From positions 19,244 through 83,243 of the forward strand of contig JAEEHB010000015.1 of the NCBI GenBank assembly GCA_016280595.1: a stretch of 64,000 nt of DNA, read 5' to 3'. The notes beneath the pieces are model-generated. The model saw only the letters and a program-made list of their open reading frames with translations. It made no database searches and was not told the origin of the DNA. Positions 27,397 through 36,730 of the stretch are shown here, one piece after another. The stretch is from Clostridiaceae bacterium. Lineage in GTDB: Bacteria; Bacillota; Clostridia; Oscillospirales; Acutalibacteraceae. Every line of letters starts with the position of its first letter. Position 1 is the first letter of the stretch. A program made the position numbers and the translations under genes.

Positions 27397-28806
27397 ATGT
27401 CCGGGAGCAGTTTTGAGATACCTTACGAAGAAGCCGCGCGTCAGGCGGAATACGCTTCCCTTGCCGCAGGTATCATAGAAAACCGCTATTCATCAAAGCC
27501 GAAAGCATTTGTTCACACCTACGGCTGTCAGGGCAATGTTTCCGACGGCGAAAAACTCAAAGGAATGCTGACGGATGCGGGCTATGAATTCACCGATGAT
27601 GTAAACGAAGCCGACCTTGTGCTATATAACACCTGCGCTGTCAGGGAGCACGCGGAAGACAGAGCTTTCGGAAATGTCGGCGCCCTCAAATCCCTTAAAA
27701 TGCGAAACAGGAATATGCGCATTTTCCTGTGCGGGTGCATGGTGCAGCAGCCTCATATCGCAAAAAAGTTTTATGACAGTTATCCTTTTGTGGATGTCAT
27801 TTTCGGTACAAACGCCCTTCACCGCCTGCCCGAGTTTCTTTACAGGTCTCTGAGCACAGGCAAAAGGATTGTCGAAATACCCGGCGGAGACGGCTTTATC
27901 ACGGAGGGCATCCCCGTAAAGCGTGACAGCGGCTATAAAGCCTGGCTCCCGATTATGTACGGCTGCAACAATTTCTGCACTTACTGTATCGTGCCCTATG
28001 TCAGGGGCAGAGAGCGCAGCAGGGACCCGCAGATAATCCTTAATGAAGTGCGTGAATTAGTCGCGCAGGGCTACAAAGAGATAACTCTGCTCGGTCAGAA
28101 TGTAAACTCTTACGGCAAAAACCCCGACTACGGCTATAACTTCGCGAGGCTTCTCAGCGAGATAAACGATATAGAGGGCGATTTCATAATCCGTTTTATG
28201 ACTTCTCACCCCAAAGACTGCACACCCGAGCTGCTTGAAACGATGGCGCGGTGCGATAAAGTAGCGAAGCATCTGCATCTGCCGTTTCAGAGTGGGTCCG
28301 ACAGAATTCTTAAACTCATGAACCGCGGATATACAGCAGAACACTATCTTTCACTCGTTGAAAAAGCCTATTCGCTCATGCCCGATCTTTCAATTACCGC
28401 CGATGTCATAGTCGGCTTCCCCGGCGAAACATACGAAGACTTTGAGATGACCAAAGCCCTTGTCGAAAAGGCGGGCTTCACCTCAATGTTCACTTTCATC
28501 TATTCGCCGAGAGAGGGCACGAAAGCGGCGGCTATGGACGACCCTGTTCCCGCAGAGGAAAAAAGCAGATGGTTCAGGGAATTGCTCGATGTGCAGGAGA
28601 AGGTTGCCGCGCGCAGGACCGCGAGCTGTGTCGGCAAAACCTACAGAGCCTTATGTGAGGGCAGAGCAAAGAGCGGCAACATTGAAGCGAGAACAAGCGG
28701 CAATGTCATAATAGAAATCCCCGCCGATGACAGCGTCACGGGCACCTTCCGCAACATCAGGGTTACGGGAGCGAAAACCTGGATGCTTTACGGCGAGATT
28801 ATATAA
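27397..28806 (+). CDS. miaB: tRNA-2-methylthio-N6-dimethylallyladenosine synthase
   Basis: MiaB adds a methylthio group to i6A37 of tRNA, using one cluster for radical SAM and another as sulfur source. The N-terminal domain has cysteines in YGCQGN, NTCAVREHAEDR and GCMVQ. The radical SAM motif is CNNFCTYCIVPYVRGRERSR, and a TRAM-like C-terminal domain follows. Note YGCQGN where YGCQMN is usual. Start ATG 27397 follows AAAGGAG by eight bases; a GTG at 27388 is too close to it. Length 469. It is followed by the ymcA/ylbF-like gene and mutSL, as in Bacillus. Confidence 0.95.
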   Translation: MSGSSFEIPYEEAARQAEYASLAAGIIENRYSSKPKAFVHTYGCQGNVSDGEKLKGMLTDAGYEFTDDVNEADLVLYNTCAVREHAEDRAFGNVGALKSLKMRNRNMRIFLCGCMVQQPHIAKKFYDSYPFVDVIFGTNALHRLPEFLYRSLSTGKRIVEIPGGDGFITEGIPVKRDSGYKAWLPIMYGCNNFCTYCIVPYVRGRERSRDPQIILNEVRELVAQGYKEITLLGQNVNSYGKNPDYGYNFARLLSEINDIEGDFIIRFMTSHPKDCTPELLETMARCDKVAKHLHLPFQSGSDRILKLMNRGYTAEHYLSLVEKAYSLMPDLSITADVIVGFPGETYEDFEMTKALVEKAGFTSMFTFIYSPREGTKAAAMDDPVPAEEKSRWFRELLDVQEKVAARRTASCVGKTYRALCEGRAKSGNIEARTSGNVIIEIPADDSVTGTFRNIRVTGAKTWMLYGEII

Positions 28807-28827
28807 AATTCCGAAGGGAGAAAAAGA

Positions 28828-29241
28828 ATGGATATTATCAAAATGGCAAGAGAACTCGGCTCGGCCCTGCAGCAGGACGAGCGCTATATCAAACTCAGGG
28901 CGGCACAGAAGGTAAACGAAGAGGATACCGCTCTCAATGAACTGATTGCCAAACTTCAGCTTGTGCAGATGAATTTCCAGCACGAGGCATCAAAAGAGCA
29001 GAAGGACAGCAACCGTCTTCAGGAACTCGATACCGAATTCGGTCAGTTATACAATCAGGTTATGGCAAACCCCAATATGCAGGCTTATGAAGCGGCTGCG
29101 GCTGAGATTGACGAACTTATGAAATACATAAACGGCATTTTCCAGCTTTGCCTTCAGGGCGAGGACCCCGCAACCTGTGAGCCTCACACCCACGATCATT
29201 CCTGCGAAGGAGACTGCTGCAGCTGCGACGGCTGTCACTGA
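28828..29241 (+). CDS. YmcA/YlbF family protein with Cys/His-rich tail
   Basis: The YlbF/YmcA family forms, with YaaT, a complex that promotes mRNA processing and developmental gene expression in B. subtilis and can hold [4Fe-4S] clusters. The 137-residue product has the helical family core, with DIIKMARELGSALQQDERY and ELDTEFGQLYNQVMANPNMQAYEAA. The last 35 residues contain seven cysteines and four histidines, in HTHDHSC and GDCCSCDGCH, a probable metal or cluster site. It lies between miaB and mutS, the position of ymcA in Bacillus. Confidence 0.9.
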   Translation: MDIIKMARELGSALQQDERYIKLRAAQKVNEEDTALNELIAKLQLVQMNFQHEASKEQKDSNRLQELDTEFGQLYNQVMANPNMQAYEAAAAEIDELMKYINGIFQLCLQGEDPATCEPHTHDHSCEGDCCSCDGCH

Positions 29242-29276
29242 TAAGACTCAATTAAACGGAAGGCAGATAGGTAACC

Positions 29277-31883
29277 ATGGCTGAATTCACACCCATGATG
29301 AAGCAATACTTCGAAATAAAGAAACAGTATCCGGACACTATCCTTATGTTCCGCCTGGGAGATTTTTACGAGATGTTTTTCGAAGATGCCAAAACGGCGT
29401 CTGCAGAACTTGAACTCGTGCTCACAGGCAGAGACTGCGGTCAGGAAGAAAGAGCGCCGATGTGCGGCATTCCCTACCACAGCTGTGACAGTTATATTGC
29501 AAGGCTCGTGTCAAAAGGGTACAAGGTTGCCATCTGCGAACAGCTTGAGGACCCGGCTCTTGCCAAGGGCATAGTCAGGAGAGATGTCACCAGGGTTATC
29601 ACCCCCGGCACCGTTATAGAAAACTCCATGCTTGACGAGAGCAAAAACAATTTCCTCGGCTGTGTTTATTATGAGGGGAAGAATGCGGGCCTGTGTTTCT
29701 GCGATGTTTCAACAGGCAGCATTCACACCACTCAGTTCAGCGGGAAAGACAGAAGCAAAAAAGTGATTGATGAACTCGGCAGATTTTCTCCGAGCGAGGT
29801 TATCATAAACGCCGCCGTGCTCGACGAAAAGAAGGTTACGGATTTCATTAAATCCAGGCTCGGCTCGGCATCCTGCAATCTGCTCGATGACGAATGCTTT
29901 GCCCTTGCAGGCGCCGCCGCGGATGTTATGAAGCATTTCGATGTCACCTCGCTTTCAGCGCTTTTCCCCGAGGGGAGCGAAGCCGCAGTGTGTGCTGTGG
30001 GCGCAACTCTCGATTACTTAAGAAGCGTGCAGAAAAACAGCCTCGAAAACATAACAGCCCTCGACTATTACGGCGAAGGCAGTTTTATGCATCTGGATGT
30101 TTCCGCGCTTCGCAATCTTGAAATAACCGAAACTCTCAGAAGCAGGGAGAAAAGAGGTTCTCTGCTCTGGGTGCTTGATAAAACCTCCACCTCCATGGGC
30201 AGAAGACTTCTGCGCTCGTGGATTGAACAGCCTCTTATGAATATCGGCGGCATCACCAAGCGCCACAATGCCGTGCAGGAACTTGCGCTTAACCCCGCAG
30301 CGAGGGATGACCTTGCCGAAGCCCTGAGCGGATGCCAGGATCTTGAAAGGCTTATCACCAGAATCACATACGGCACGGCAAACGCCAGAGAACTCAAAGC
30401 GCTCTCTGCAACCCTTCTCAGAATGCCTGCGGTGAAGCAGGCAGTATCCGCCTGCACCTCATCGCTCATAAGCGATATGAACGGCGGTATTTACACGCTC
30501 GACGAACTTGTTGACCTTATTGAAACCGCAATAGTCGACGATCCTCCGTTTTCCGTGCGCGAGGGCGGAATGATAAGAGACGGCTTCAACGCGGAACTTG
30601 ACGAATACAGAAATATTGTTACAAACGGCAAGGGCTTTCTTGCCGACATACAGGCCCGTGAGCAGGAAAGAACGGGCATCAAAAAACTGAAAATCGGCTA
30701 CAACCGTGTTTTCGGCTATTATCTTGAAGTTTCAAACTCATTCAAAGAACTCGTTCCCGAAGATTATATCCGCAAGCAGACTCTTACAAACTGCGAGAGA
30801 TATATAACCCAGGAACTCAAAGAACTCGAATCCAAAGTGCTCGGAGCACAGGAGAGAATCGCCGGCCTTGAATATGAGATATTCGATTCCGTGAGGAAAA
30901 AGGCGGCGGATAAACTGTATGAAATCCAGAAGACGGCTTTCTGCATCGCGACGCTTGACGTTATATGCTCCTTTGCGAAGGTCGCCTGTGAAAATAATTA
31001 TGTCTGCCCCGAAATGAATGCGGGCAGCGAAATAATCATAAGGGAAGGCAGACATCCCGTTGTTGAAAAGATGATTGACTATCCCTTCGTGCCCAATGAT
31101 ACGGTGCTCAATGATTCAAGTGATATGTGCGCCATAATCACCGGGCCCAATATGGCGGGTAAATCCACCTATATGAGGCAGGTCGCTCTTATCTGCCTTA
31201 TGGCTCAGGCTGGTTCGTTTGTGCCTGCCGCCTCCGCCCGCCTTTGCATTGTGGACGGTATTTACACCAGAATAGGCGCGTCGGATGACCTCGCATCCGG
31301 CTCATCCACCTTTATGGTCGAAATGAACGAGGTTGCGGATATACTGAAATTCGCCACCTCAAAGAGCCTCATAATCTTTGATGAAATCGGCAGAGGCACA
31401 TCCACATTTGACGGTATGAGTATCGCGAGAGCGGTGCTCGAATATGCCGCTGATAAGAGAAAACTCGGAGCCAAAACTCTGTTTGCAACCCACTATCACG
31501 AACTCACCGAACTTGAACATACCGTAAAGGGTGTCAGGAATTACAATATTTCAGTCAAGAAGAGGGGAGACAATATCACCTTCCTTCGCAGGATAGTGCC
31601 CGGCTGTGCCGACGGCAGTTACGGCATAGAGGTTGCCAAACTCGCGGGAGTTCCCGGCGCGGTTGTTGAAAGGGCAAAGGTCATACTTGCGGAGATTGAA
31701 AGCGAAAACGGCTCGCCCCGCAGTTATGCCGCTTCTTCGCTCAGAGACCCCGACCTGCAGATTTCTTTCGCGAGCGAAAAGAGCGACGAAATAACCGAGA
31801 AACTCAGAAATATCGATATAAACACACTTACCCCGATTGAAGCAATGCAGAAACTTTATGAACTTGCCGCGCTCGCGGAATAA
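29277..31883 (+). CDS. mutS: DNA mismatch repair protein MutS
   Basis: MutS recognises mismatches and starts repair. The N-terminal mismatch-binding motif RLGDFYEMFFEDA holds the Phe-x-Glu pair. Near residue 621 there is a Walker A TGPNMAGKSTYMR, followed by the ABC-ATPase motifs STFMVEMNE and FDEIGRGTSTFDG. The tail has DPDLQISFA, which resembles the clamp-binding QLSLF-type motif of Firmicutes MutS. At 868 residues it is full length. It is followed by mutL 38 bases later. Confidence 0.97.
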   Translation: MAEFTPMMKQYFEIKKQYPDTILMFRLGDFYEMFFEDAKTASAELELVLTGRDCGQEERAPMCGIPYHSCDSYIARLVSKGYKVAICEQLEDPALAKGIVRRDVTRVITPGTVIENSMLDESKNNFLGCVYYEGKNAGLCFCDVSTGSIHTTQFSGKDRSKKVIDELGRFSPSEVIINAAVLDEKKVTDFIKSRLGSASCNLLDDECFALAGAAADVMKHFDVTSLSALFPEGSEAAVCAVGATLDYLRSVQKNSLENITALDYYGEGSFMHLDVSALRNLEITETLRSREKRGSLLWVLDKTSTSMGRRLLRSWIEQPLMNIGGITKRHNAVQELALNPAARDDLAEALSGCQDLERLITRITYGTANARELKALSATLLRMPAVKQAVSACTSSLISDMNGGIYTLDELVDLIETAIVDDPPFSVREGGMIRDGFNAELDEYRNIVTNGKGFLADIQAREQERTGIKKLKIGYNRVFGYYLEVSNSFKELVPEDYIRKQTLTNCERYITQELKELESKVLGAQERIAGLEYEIFDSVRKKAADKLYEIQKTAFCIATLDVICSFAKVACENNYVCPEMNAGSEIIIREGRHPVVEKMIDYPFVPNDTVLNDSSDMCAIITGPNMAGKSTYMRQVALICLMAQAGSFVPAASARLCIVDGIYTRIGASDDLASGSSTFMVEMNEVADILKFATSKSLIIFDEIGRGTSTFDGMSIARAVLEYAADKRKLGAKTLFATHYHELTELEHTVKGVRNYNISVKKRGDNITFLRRIVPGCADGSYGIEVAKLAGVPGAVVERAKVILAEIESENGSPRSYAASSLRDPDLQISFASEKSDEITEKLRNIDINTLTPIEAMQKLYELAALAE

Positions 31884-31921
31884 CGCATTGCTTCGGATAA
31901 TCTGACGAAAGGAGTGACAAT

Positions 31922-33829
31922 ATGCCCAAAATCAATGTAATGCCAAAGCACCTCGCCGACCTTATCGCGGCGGGCGAAGTGGTTGAAAGACCGGCGTCCA
32001 TAGTCAAGGAATTGCTCGAAAACTCCGTTGATGCCGGGGCGGATACCGTCACTCTCGAAATCAGAAACGGCGGTATTTCATATATCCGCGTAACAGATAA
32101 CGGCTGCGGTATTGCGAGGGAGGATGTGCGCAACGCCTTCGTAAGCCACGCCACCAGCAAAATAACCACAGCGGAGCATCTTAACAGCATTATGACTCTC
32201 GGCTTCAGGGGCGAGGCTCTTGCGAGCGTTGCCGCGGTTGCCAGGGTTGAGATGCTCACCCGTACGCCCGGCGAAGAAACGGGCACGGGCTATTTCATCG
32301 AATTCGGCGAAGAAATTTCGCTTGACGACGCGGGCTGTCCTTTGGGCACCACCATCACGGTCAAAGATTTATTCCTCAAAACGCCCGCGAGAATGAAGTT
32401 TCTCAAAAAAGATGTCACCGAGGCAAACCTCATTGCCGGGGTGATGGACCGTATTGCCCTGTCGCACCCGGAAGTGTCCTTCAGATTCATCAGAGAAGGC
32501 AAGCAGACTCTTATGACTTCCGGCAGCGGCGATTTGCTCACGGCAATCAGAGAGGTGCTCGGCAAAGAGATTGCCTCTCAGATGATTGACTGCAAGGGAG
32601 AATCGGGAGCGGTCAGAGTTGAAGGCTTTATTTCAAAGCCTGCTTTTTCGAGACCTAACAGAAACCTTCAGTTCTTTTTTGTGAATGACAGATTCGTGAA
32701 AACGGGCACGGGCTCTGCCGCGCTCTCCGAGAGTTACAAGAGCAGGATTATGGTCGGCAAGTTTCCGTCCTGTGTCCTTAAAATAAGCGTGTCGCCCGAT
32801 GCGGTTGATGTCAATGTTCATCCCGCAAAAACAGAAGTGCGTTTCAGCGACGAAAAATCGGTCTTCAACGCGGTTTATTCCGCCTGCAAAAACGCCCTTG
32901 ACGAAAAAGACAGTCCCTCTCAGATAACAAAAATCGGCAGCGCTCCCAACTTCACCGCGTCCGATTACAGGAAGTGGCAGGAGCCTGCTCAGCAGATAAA
33001 GATGCCTCAGAAAAACGAAGACTTCTGGCAGACGCAGAGTGTAAGACCTCAGCGCGAGCCGGAAAAGCCGGAGGTGTCAACCACAGTCATGGCAAAAGCG
33101 CCCGAAAGCGAAATACCCGAAGATGACGAAAGAATAGACAGCATCGACGATATCCTTCTTTCATCCCCCGCAAAGCGCGAAGCAAATGAGCGCCCGCAGG
33201 ATACACCGGTGCACACATCAGACGAAAAGCCGCTTCCGGCAGATTCCGAAGTGTTTGAAAGCGAACAGTTCCGCCTTATAGGCGAGGCGTTTATGACCTA
33301 TATCATCTGCGAGTACAAGGGCAAACTTGTGTTCATAGACAAGCATGCCGCTCACGAGCGCATTATTTACGAGCGCCTTAAGAAAGAGAGCGGTGAGAGG
33401 AGCGCGCAGGTGCTTCTGTCTCCCGTAACCGTTTCCCTCTCAAAAGAGGAATACTCTGCGGCAATCGAAAACCTCTCGCTTATCAACTCCTCCGGTTTCC
33501 TTGCCGAAGATTTCGGCACGGGCACTCTGCTTGTAAGAGAATGCCCTATGGAACTCACGGCGGAGGATGTCCCCTTCGTAATTGCCGAAATAGCAGGCAG
33601 ATTTCTTGACAGAAAACAGGATGTCGATTTTGAAAAACTTGACTGGATATTCCATTCCGTTGCTTGCAGAAGCGCAATTAAGAGCGGAGATTTCACATCG
33701 AGGCTCGAAATGGAAACCTTCTCGAAGCAGCTTCTTTCAATGCCCGATATCAGGTATTGCCCTCACGGCAGACCGGTGCTCATAGAAATGACCGAAAGAG
33801 AGTTGGAAAAGAATTTTGGCAGAGTGTAA
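31922..33829 (+). CDS. mutL: DNA mismatch repair protein MutL
   Basis: MutL couples mismatch recognition to strand incision. The GHKL ATPase part has the motifs IAAGEVVERPASIVKELLENSVDAGA, DNGCGI and GFRGEALASVAAV. A variable linker spans about residues 335-445. The C-terminal domain has DKHAAHERIIYE (near residues 473-484), matching the DxHAxxExxxxE metal motif of nuclease-type MutL, and CPHGRPVLIEM at the end. It is thus predicted to be an active endonuclease, as in organisms without MutH. Length 635. It ends overlapping miaA. Confidence 0.96.
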   Translation: MPKINVMPKHLADLIAAGEVVERPASIVKELLENSVDAGADTVTLEIRNGGISYIRVTDNGCGIAREDVRNAFVSHATSKITTAEHLNSIMTLGFRGEALASVAAVARVEMLTRTPGEETGTGYFIEFGEEISLDDAGCPLGTTITVKDLFLKTPARMKFLKKDVTEANLIAGVMDRIALSHPEVSFRFIREGKQTLMTSGSGDLLTAIREVLGKEIASQMIDCKGESGAVRVEGFISKPAFSRPNRNLQFFFVNDRFVKTGTGSAALSESYKSRIMVGKFPSCVLKISVSPDAVDVNVHPAKTEVRFSDEKSVFNAVYSACKNALDEKDSPSQITKIGSAPNFTASDYRKWQEPAQQIKMPQKNEDFWQTQSVRPQREPEKPEVSTTVMAKAPESEIPEDDERIDSIDDILLSSPAKREANERPQDTPVHTSDEKPLPADSEVFESEQFRLIGEAFMTYIICEYKGKLVFIDKHAAHERIIYERLKKESGERSAQVLLSPVTVSLSKEEYSAAIENLSLINSSGFLAEDFGTGTLLVRECPMELTAEDVPFVIAEIAGRFLDRKQDVDFEKLDWIFHSVACRSAIKSGDFTSRLEMETFSKQLLSMPDIRYCPHGRPVLIEMTERELEKNFGRV

Positions 33830-34766
33830 AATCAAAGTTTTCGGCATAGTGGGTCCCACCGCTTCGGGCAAGACCTCTCTGGCTGTTGAGGTCTGCAAAA
33901 GGCTCGGCGGCGAAGTTGTCTCCTGCGATTCAATGCAGATTTACAAGGGCATGGATATTGCCACCGCCAAACCCACGCCCGAAGAAATGTGCGGCATACC
34001 TCATCACCTTATCGGTTTTCTCGACCCGACCGAGAGTTACAGCGTTGCCCGCTACTGCGAAGATGCCAAAAAAGCAATTGAAGAGATATCATCCGCCGGC
34101 AGGGTGCCGTTACTCGCGGGCGGCACGGGGCTCTATTATTCGTCGCTTGCCGACAATATCACTTTCTTTGAGGAAGAGGCGGACCTTGAATACCGCAGAT
34201 TTCTTTTTGAAAGAGCGGAAAAAGAAGGCGCGCAGGTTCTTTACGACGAACTCCTCGAAGCGGACCCCGAAAGGGCGCAGACTCTCCACATAAACGATCT
34301 CAACCGCATAATTCGCGCGCTTGAGATACTGCACACCACAGGCAAAAGCATCACCCTGCAAAACAAAGAATCAAAACTTATCGAGTCTCCGTTTGAATTC
34401 AGAACGGTTTGCCTTGACGCGAAGGACAGACAGTTTCTCTATGACAGAATCAACGCCCGTGTTGACATTATGATGGAAAACGGGCTTCTTGAAGAAGCGG
34501 AGCGTTTCTTACACAGCGATATCGGCAACACCGCCGTGCAGGCGATAGGCTATAAAGAACTGAGGCCCTATTATGACGGCACGGCAACACTCGATGAATG
34601 CATCGAAAATCTTAAAATGCAGACAAGGCGTTACGCCAAGAGACAGCTTACCTGGTTCAGGCGCGACGAAAGGATAAAGACACTGTATATCGACGAAGTC
34701 ACATCTTTGGATGAACTCGCCGGTGAAGCAATCAGATTTTTCACGGGAGAAAGTTATGAGCAGTAA
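33816..34766 (+). CDS. miaA: tRNA dimethylallyltransferase
   Basis: MiaA adds the dimethylallyl group to A37 of tRNA, the substrate later modified by MiaB. The P-loop GPTASGKTSLAVEV is near the N-terminus, followed by SCDSMQIYKGMDIATAKPT. GGTGLYYSSL and RRYAKRQLTWFRRD come near the end, the last being the tRNA-binding region. Length is 316. The start is TTG 33816, inside the end of mutL. MiaA and MiaB flank mutSL in one operon. Confidence 0.94.
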   Translation: MAECKIKVFGIVGPTASGKTSLAVEVCKRLGGEVVSCDSMQIYKGMDIATAKPTPEEMCGIPHHLIGFLDPTESYSVARYCEDAKKAIEEISSAGRVPLLAGGTGLYYSSLADNITFFEEEADLEYRRFLFERAEKEGAQVLYDELLEADPERAQTLHINDLNRIIRALEILHTTGKSITLQNKESKLIESPFEFRTVCLDAKDRQFLYDRINARVDIMMENGLLEEAERFLHSDIGNTAVQAIGYKELRPYYDGTATLDECIENLKMQTRRYAKRQLTWFRRDERIKTLYIDEVTSLDELAGEAIRFFTGESYEQ

Positions 34767-35979
34767 AAAACTGACAAATGTGCTTGCAATAGCAATGGCT
34801 GTGATTATTCTCGGCTACCTTGCCATAAACGTAGTGAAAGGTCTCGGCAATTCCTACAAAACCTCAACCGCATATATTCAGACCGTCTCCGAAACGGTGG
34901 ACGCAAAACTGTTCATTATCCGTGAAGAGTCAATCATTGACACTGCGGACTCGGGCGTGATTGTGCCGCTTGCGGTAAACGGCGAAAAAGTCGGCAGCGG
35001 AAACGAGATTGCCGCTGTGTTTACCGACGATACTTCAGCAGAAAACTATTCAAAGACAATAACGCTCGAAAAGAAACTCGAAACCTACCGCAAAATCAAC
35101 AGCCAGGTAAGGCTCGCAAATCTCGACCTTAAAAAACTCACGAGAGAAATCAACGGCGAATTCAATACAATTCTCGGCGCCGTTTATGACAACGATTTTT
35201 CCGACCTTTCGGAAAATGAACTTTCTTTCAGCGAGATGCTTTCGAGAAAAGATATTTCGCTCGGCTATGAAGTTGACTGCTCGGATGTCATTTCATCCCT
35301 TGAGAGCGAAATCGATGCCCTCAAAGTCAAAGCCCCCTCGCAGGTTATCACCGCCGATTCCGCCGGTTATTTTGTTTCAAGGCTTGACGGCTACGAAAAC
35401 AAAATCACCGCCGCGAACATAGATGAACTCACACCCGAAGAACTCAAAGACGCCCTTGACAGCACAAAGAAGAGCGAAGACAAAAACGCCATGGGCAAAC
35501 TCATCACCGGATATGAATGGTATGCTGCGGCAATTGTTGACACTGCGCAGCTCGCAGGTATCGAGGTCGGCAGAAAAGTTCAGCTCGTGCTCGGTGATAA
35601 AGAAGGCGACACCGTCAACGCAAAAGTCTATTCCAAGAACAAGGTTGACGGGGAAGACAGTACCATGATTGTTTTCAGGTGCAGTGAAATGAACGAAAGA
35701 CTTTCAATGATGCGCAAGGTCACCGGCAAAATCGTGCTCAGAAGTTACTCGGGCATCAAACTCAGAAAGAACGCCGTTCATTTCAACGAAGAGGGCAAAG
35801 AGGGCGTATATATCATTGAAGGCAATGTCATCAAGTTCAATCTCATCGAGGAAGTTTATTCAGACGAAGAGTATGTGATTGCTGATGTTGAAAAAGCCGG
35901 CTTGCCCGGATGGCTTTCACAGTACGACGAAGTGATTGTTGCCGGAAAGGATCTTGAAAATGGAAAAGTTATCGGCTGA
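34756..35979 (+). CDS. HlyD-like membrane-anchored protein in the cell-division cluster
   Basis: The protein has one N-terminal membrane helix (about residues 8-30), then a beta strand and a helical coiled segment that begins near residue 80. A beta-strand part follows, ending with VIKFNLIEEVYSDEEYVI. This is the shape of a periplasmic adaptor (HlyD/MFP) protein, but there is no outer membrane and no transporter nearby. Start ATG 34756 follows GGGAGAAAG and overlaps the miaA stop; length 407. It is directly upstream of yggS-sepF-divIVA, which suggests a role in division or envelope assembly (inference only). Confidence 0.85.
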   Translation: MSSKKLTNVLAIAMAVIILGYLAINVVKGLGNSYKTSTAYIQTVSETVDAKLFIIREESIIDTADSGVIVPLAVNGEKVGSGNEIAAVFTDDTSAENYSKTITLEKKLETYRKINSQVRLANLDLKKLTREINGEFNTILGAVYDNDFSDLSENELSFSEMLSRKDISLGYEVDCSDVISSLESEIDALKVKAPSQVITADSAGYFVSRLDGYENKITAANIDELTPEELKDALDSTKKSEDKNAMGKLITGYEWYAAAIVDTAQLAGIEVGRKVQLVLGDKEGDTVNAKVYSKNKVDGEDSTMIVFRCSEMNERLSMMRKVTGKIVLRSYSGIKLRKNAVHFNEEGKEGVYIIEGNVIKFNLIEEVYSDEEYVIADVEKAGLPGWLSQYDEVIVAGKDLENGKVIG

Positions 35980-36694
35980 TCCTAAGTTTACCGACATAGA
36001 AGAAAACCTCAAGGTCATAAGGGAGAGGGTAGGCGACGCCGCCGTCAGAAGCGGCAGAAAGCCGGAAGATGTTCACCTGATGGCAGTAACCAAGACCGTA
36101 GCCCCGGTTTACATCAACCACGCGCTCTCCTGCGGCATTGACCTCATAGGCGAGAACAGGGTACAGGAATTTCTCGAAAAAGAACCCGACCTGAATCTTG
36201 AAGGCGTGTCCGCCCATCTCATAGGTCACCTGCAGACAAACAAAGTCAAGAAAATAGTCGGCAAGGTTGATGTGATACAGAGCGTTGATTCCTTAAACCT
36301 CGCCCGTGAGATTTCAAAGCACGCAAAAAACGCAGGCATCACACAGGATATCCTGGTTGAAATCAATGCCGGGTGCGAGTGGAGCAAGTTCGGTTTTGAG
36401 CCCGCTGAAACTCCCGAAAGAGTGGCGGAAATCGCCGAAATCGAAGCGATCAGGGTACGCGGTCTTATGAGTGTGGCCCCCATTTGCGAGGATAAACGCG
36501 AATTATTAAAAATTTTTGAAAATATATATAATATATTTGTTGACATAAAGGCGAAAAAATCGGATAATATTCTTATGGATATTCTCTCAATGGGCATGTC
36601 CGGCGATTACGAAGAGGCAATACTTTCCGGGGCCAACCTTGTCAGAGTAGGCTCGGCAATATTCGGCCCGAGAATTTATTACGATAAACACTGA
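35960..36694 (+). CDS. yggS: YggS family pyridoxal phosphate-binding protein
   Basis: YggS/PLPBP proteins keep pyridoxal phosphate homeostasis; they are not known enzymes. The 244-residue TIM-barrel-like product has LMAVTKTVAPV, with the PLP-binding Lys, then IGENRVQEFLEK, HLIGHLQTNKVKK and LSMGMSGDYEEAI, all typical. The start is ATG 35960, eight bases after GGAAAGGA, overlapping the HlyD-like gene. In Gram-positives (ylmE) it is found just upstream of sepF, as here. An AT-rich patch near 36500-36570 departs from the gene's otherwise mixed composition and holds a promoter-like sequence. Confidence 0.95.
   Translation: MEKLSADPKFTDIEENLKVIRERVGDAAVRSGRKPEDVHLMAVTKTVAPVYINHALSCGIDLIGENRVQEFLEKEPDLNLEGVSAHLIGHLQTNKVKKIVGKVDVIQSVDSLNLAREISKHAKNAGITQDILVEINAGCEWSKFGFEPAETPERVAEIAEIEAIRVRGLMSVAPICEDKRELLKIFENIYNIFVDIKAKKSDNILMDILSMGMSGDYEEAILSGANLVRVGSAIFGPRIYYDKH
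36540..36568 (+). promoter_or_regulatory. Candidate internal promoter in yggS ahead of sepF-divIVA
   Basis: TTGACA (36540-36545) and GATAAT (36563-36568) are spaced by 17 bases inside the yggS coding region, about 160 bases before the sepF start. It lies in the AT-rich patch of yggS. This could be coincidence, since it is within a gene. Confidence 0.42.
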
Positions 36695-36730
36695 TAATAA
36701 TTCACGCTTTAACATAAGGAGGACAAAACA

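Noticed and set aside
36574..36598. Repeat of ATGGATATTCTCTCAATG shared by yggS and the start of rlmN
   Set aside because: A chance match of a short MDILSM coding stretch; the flanks differ and there is no shared structure.
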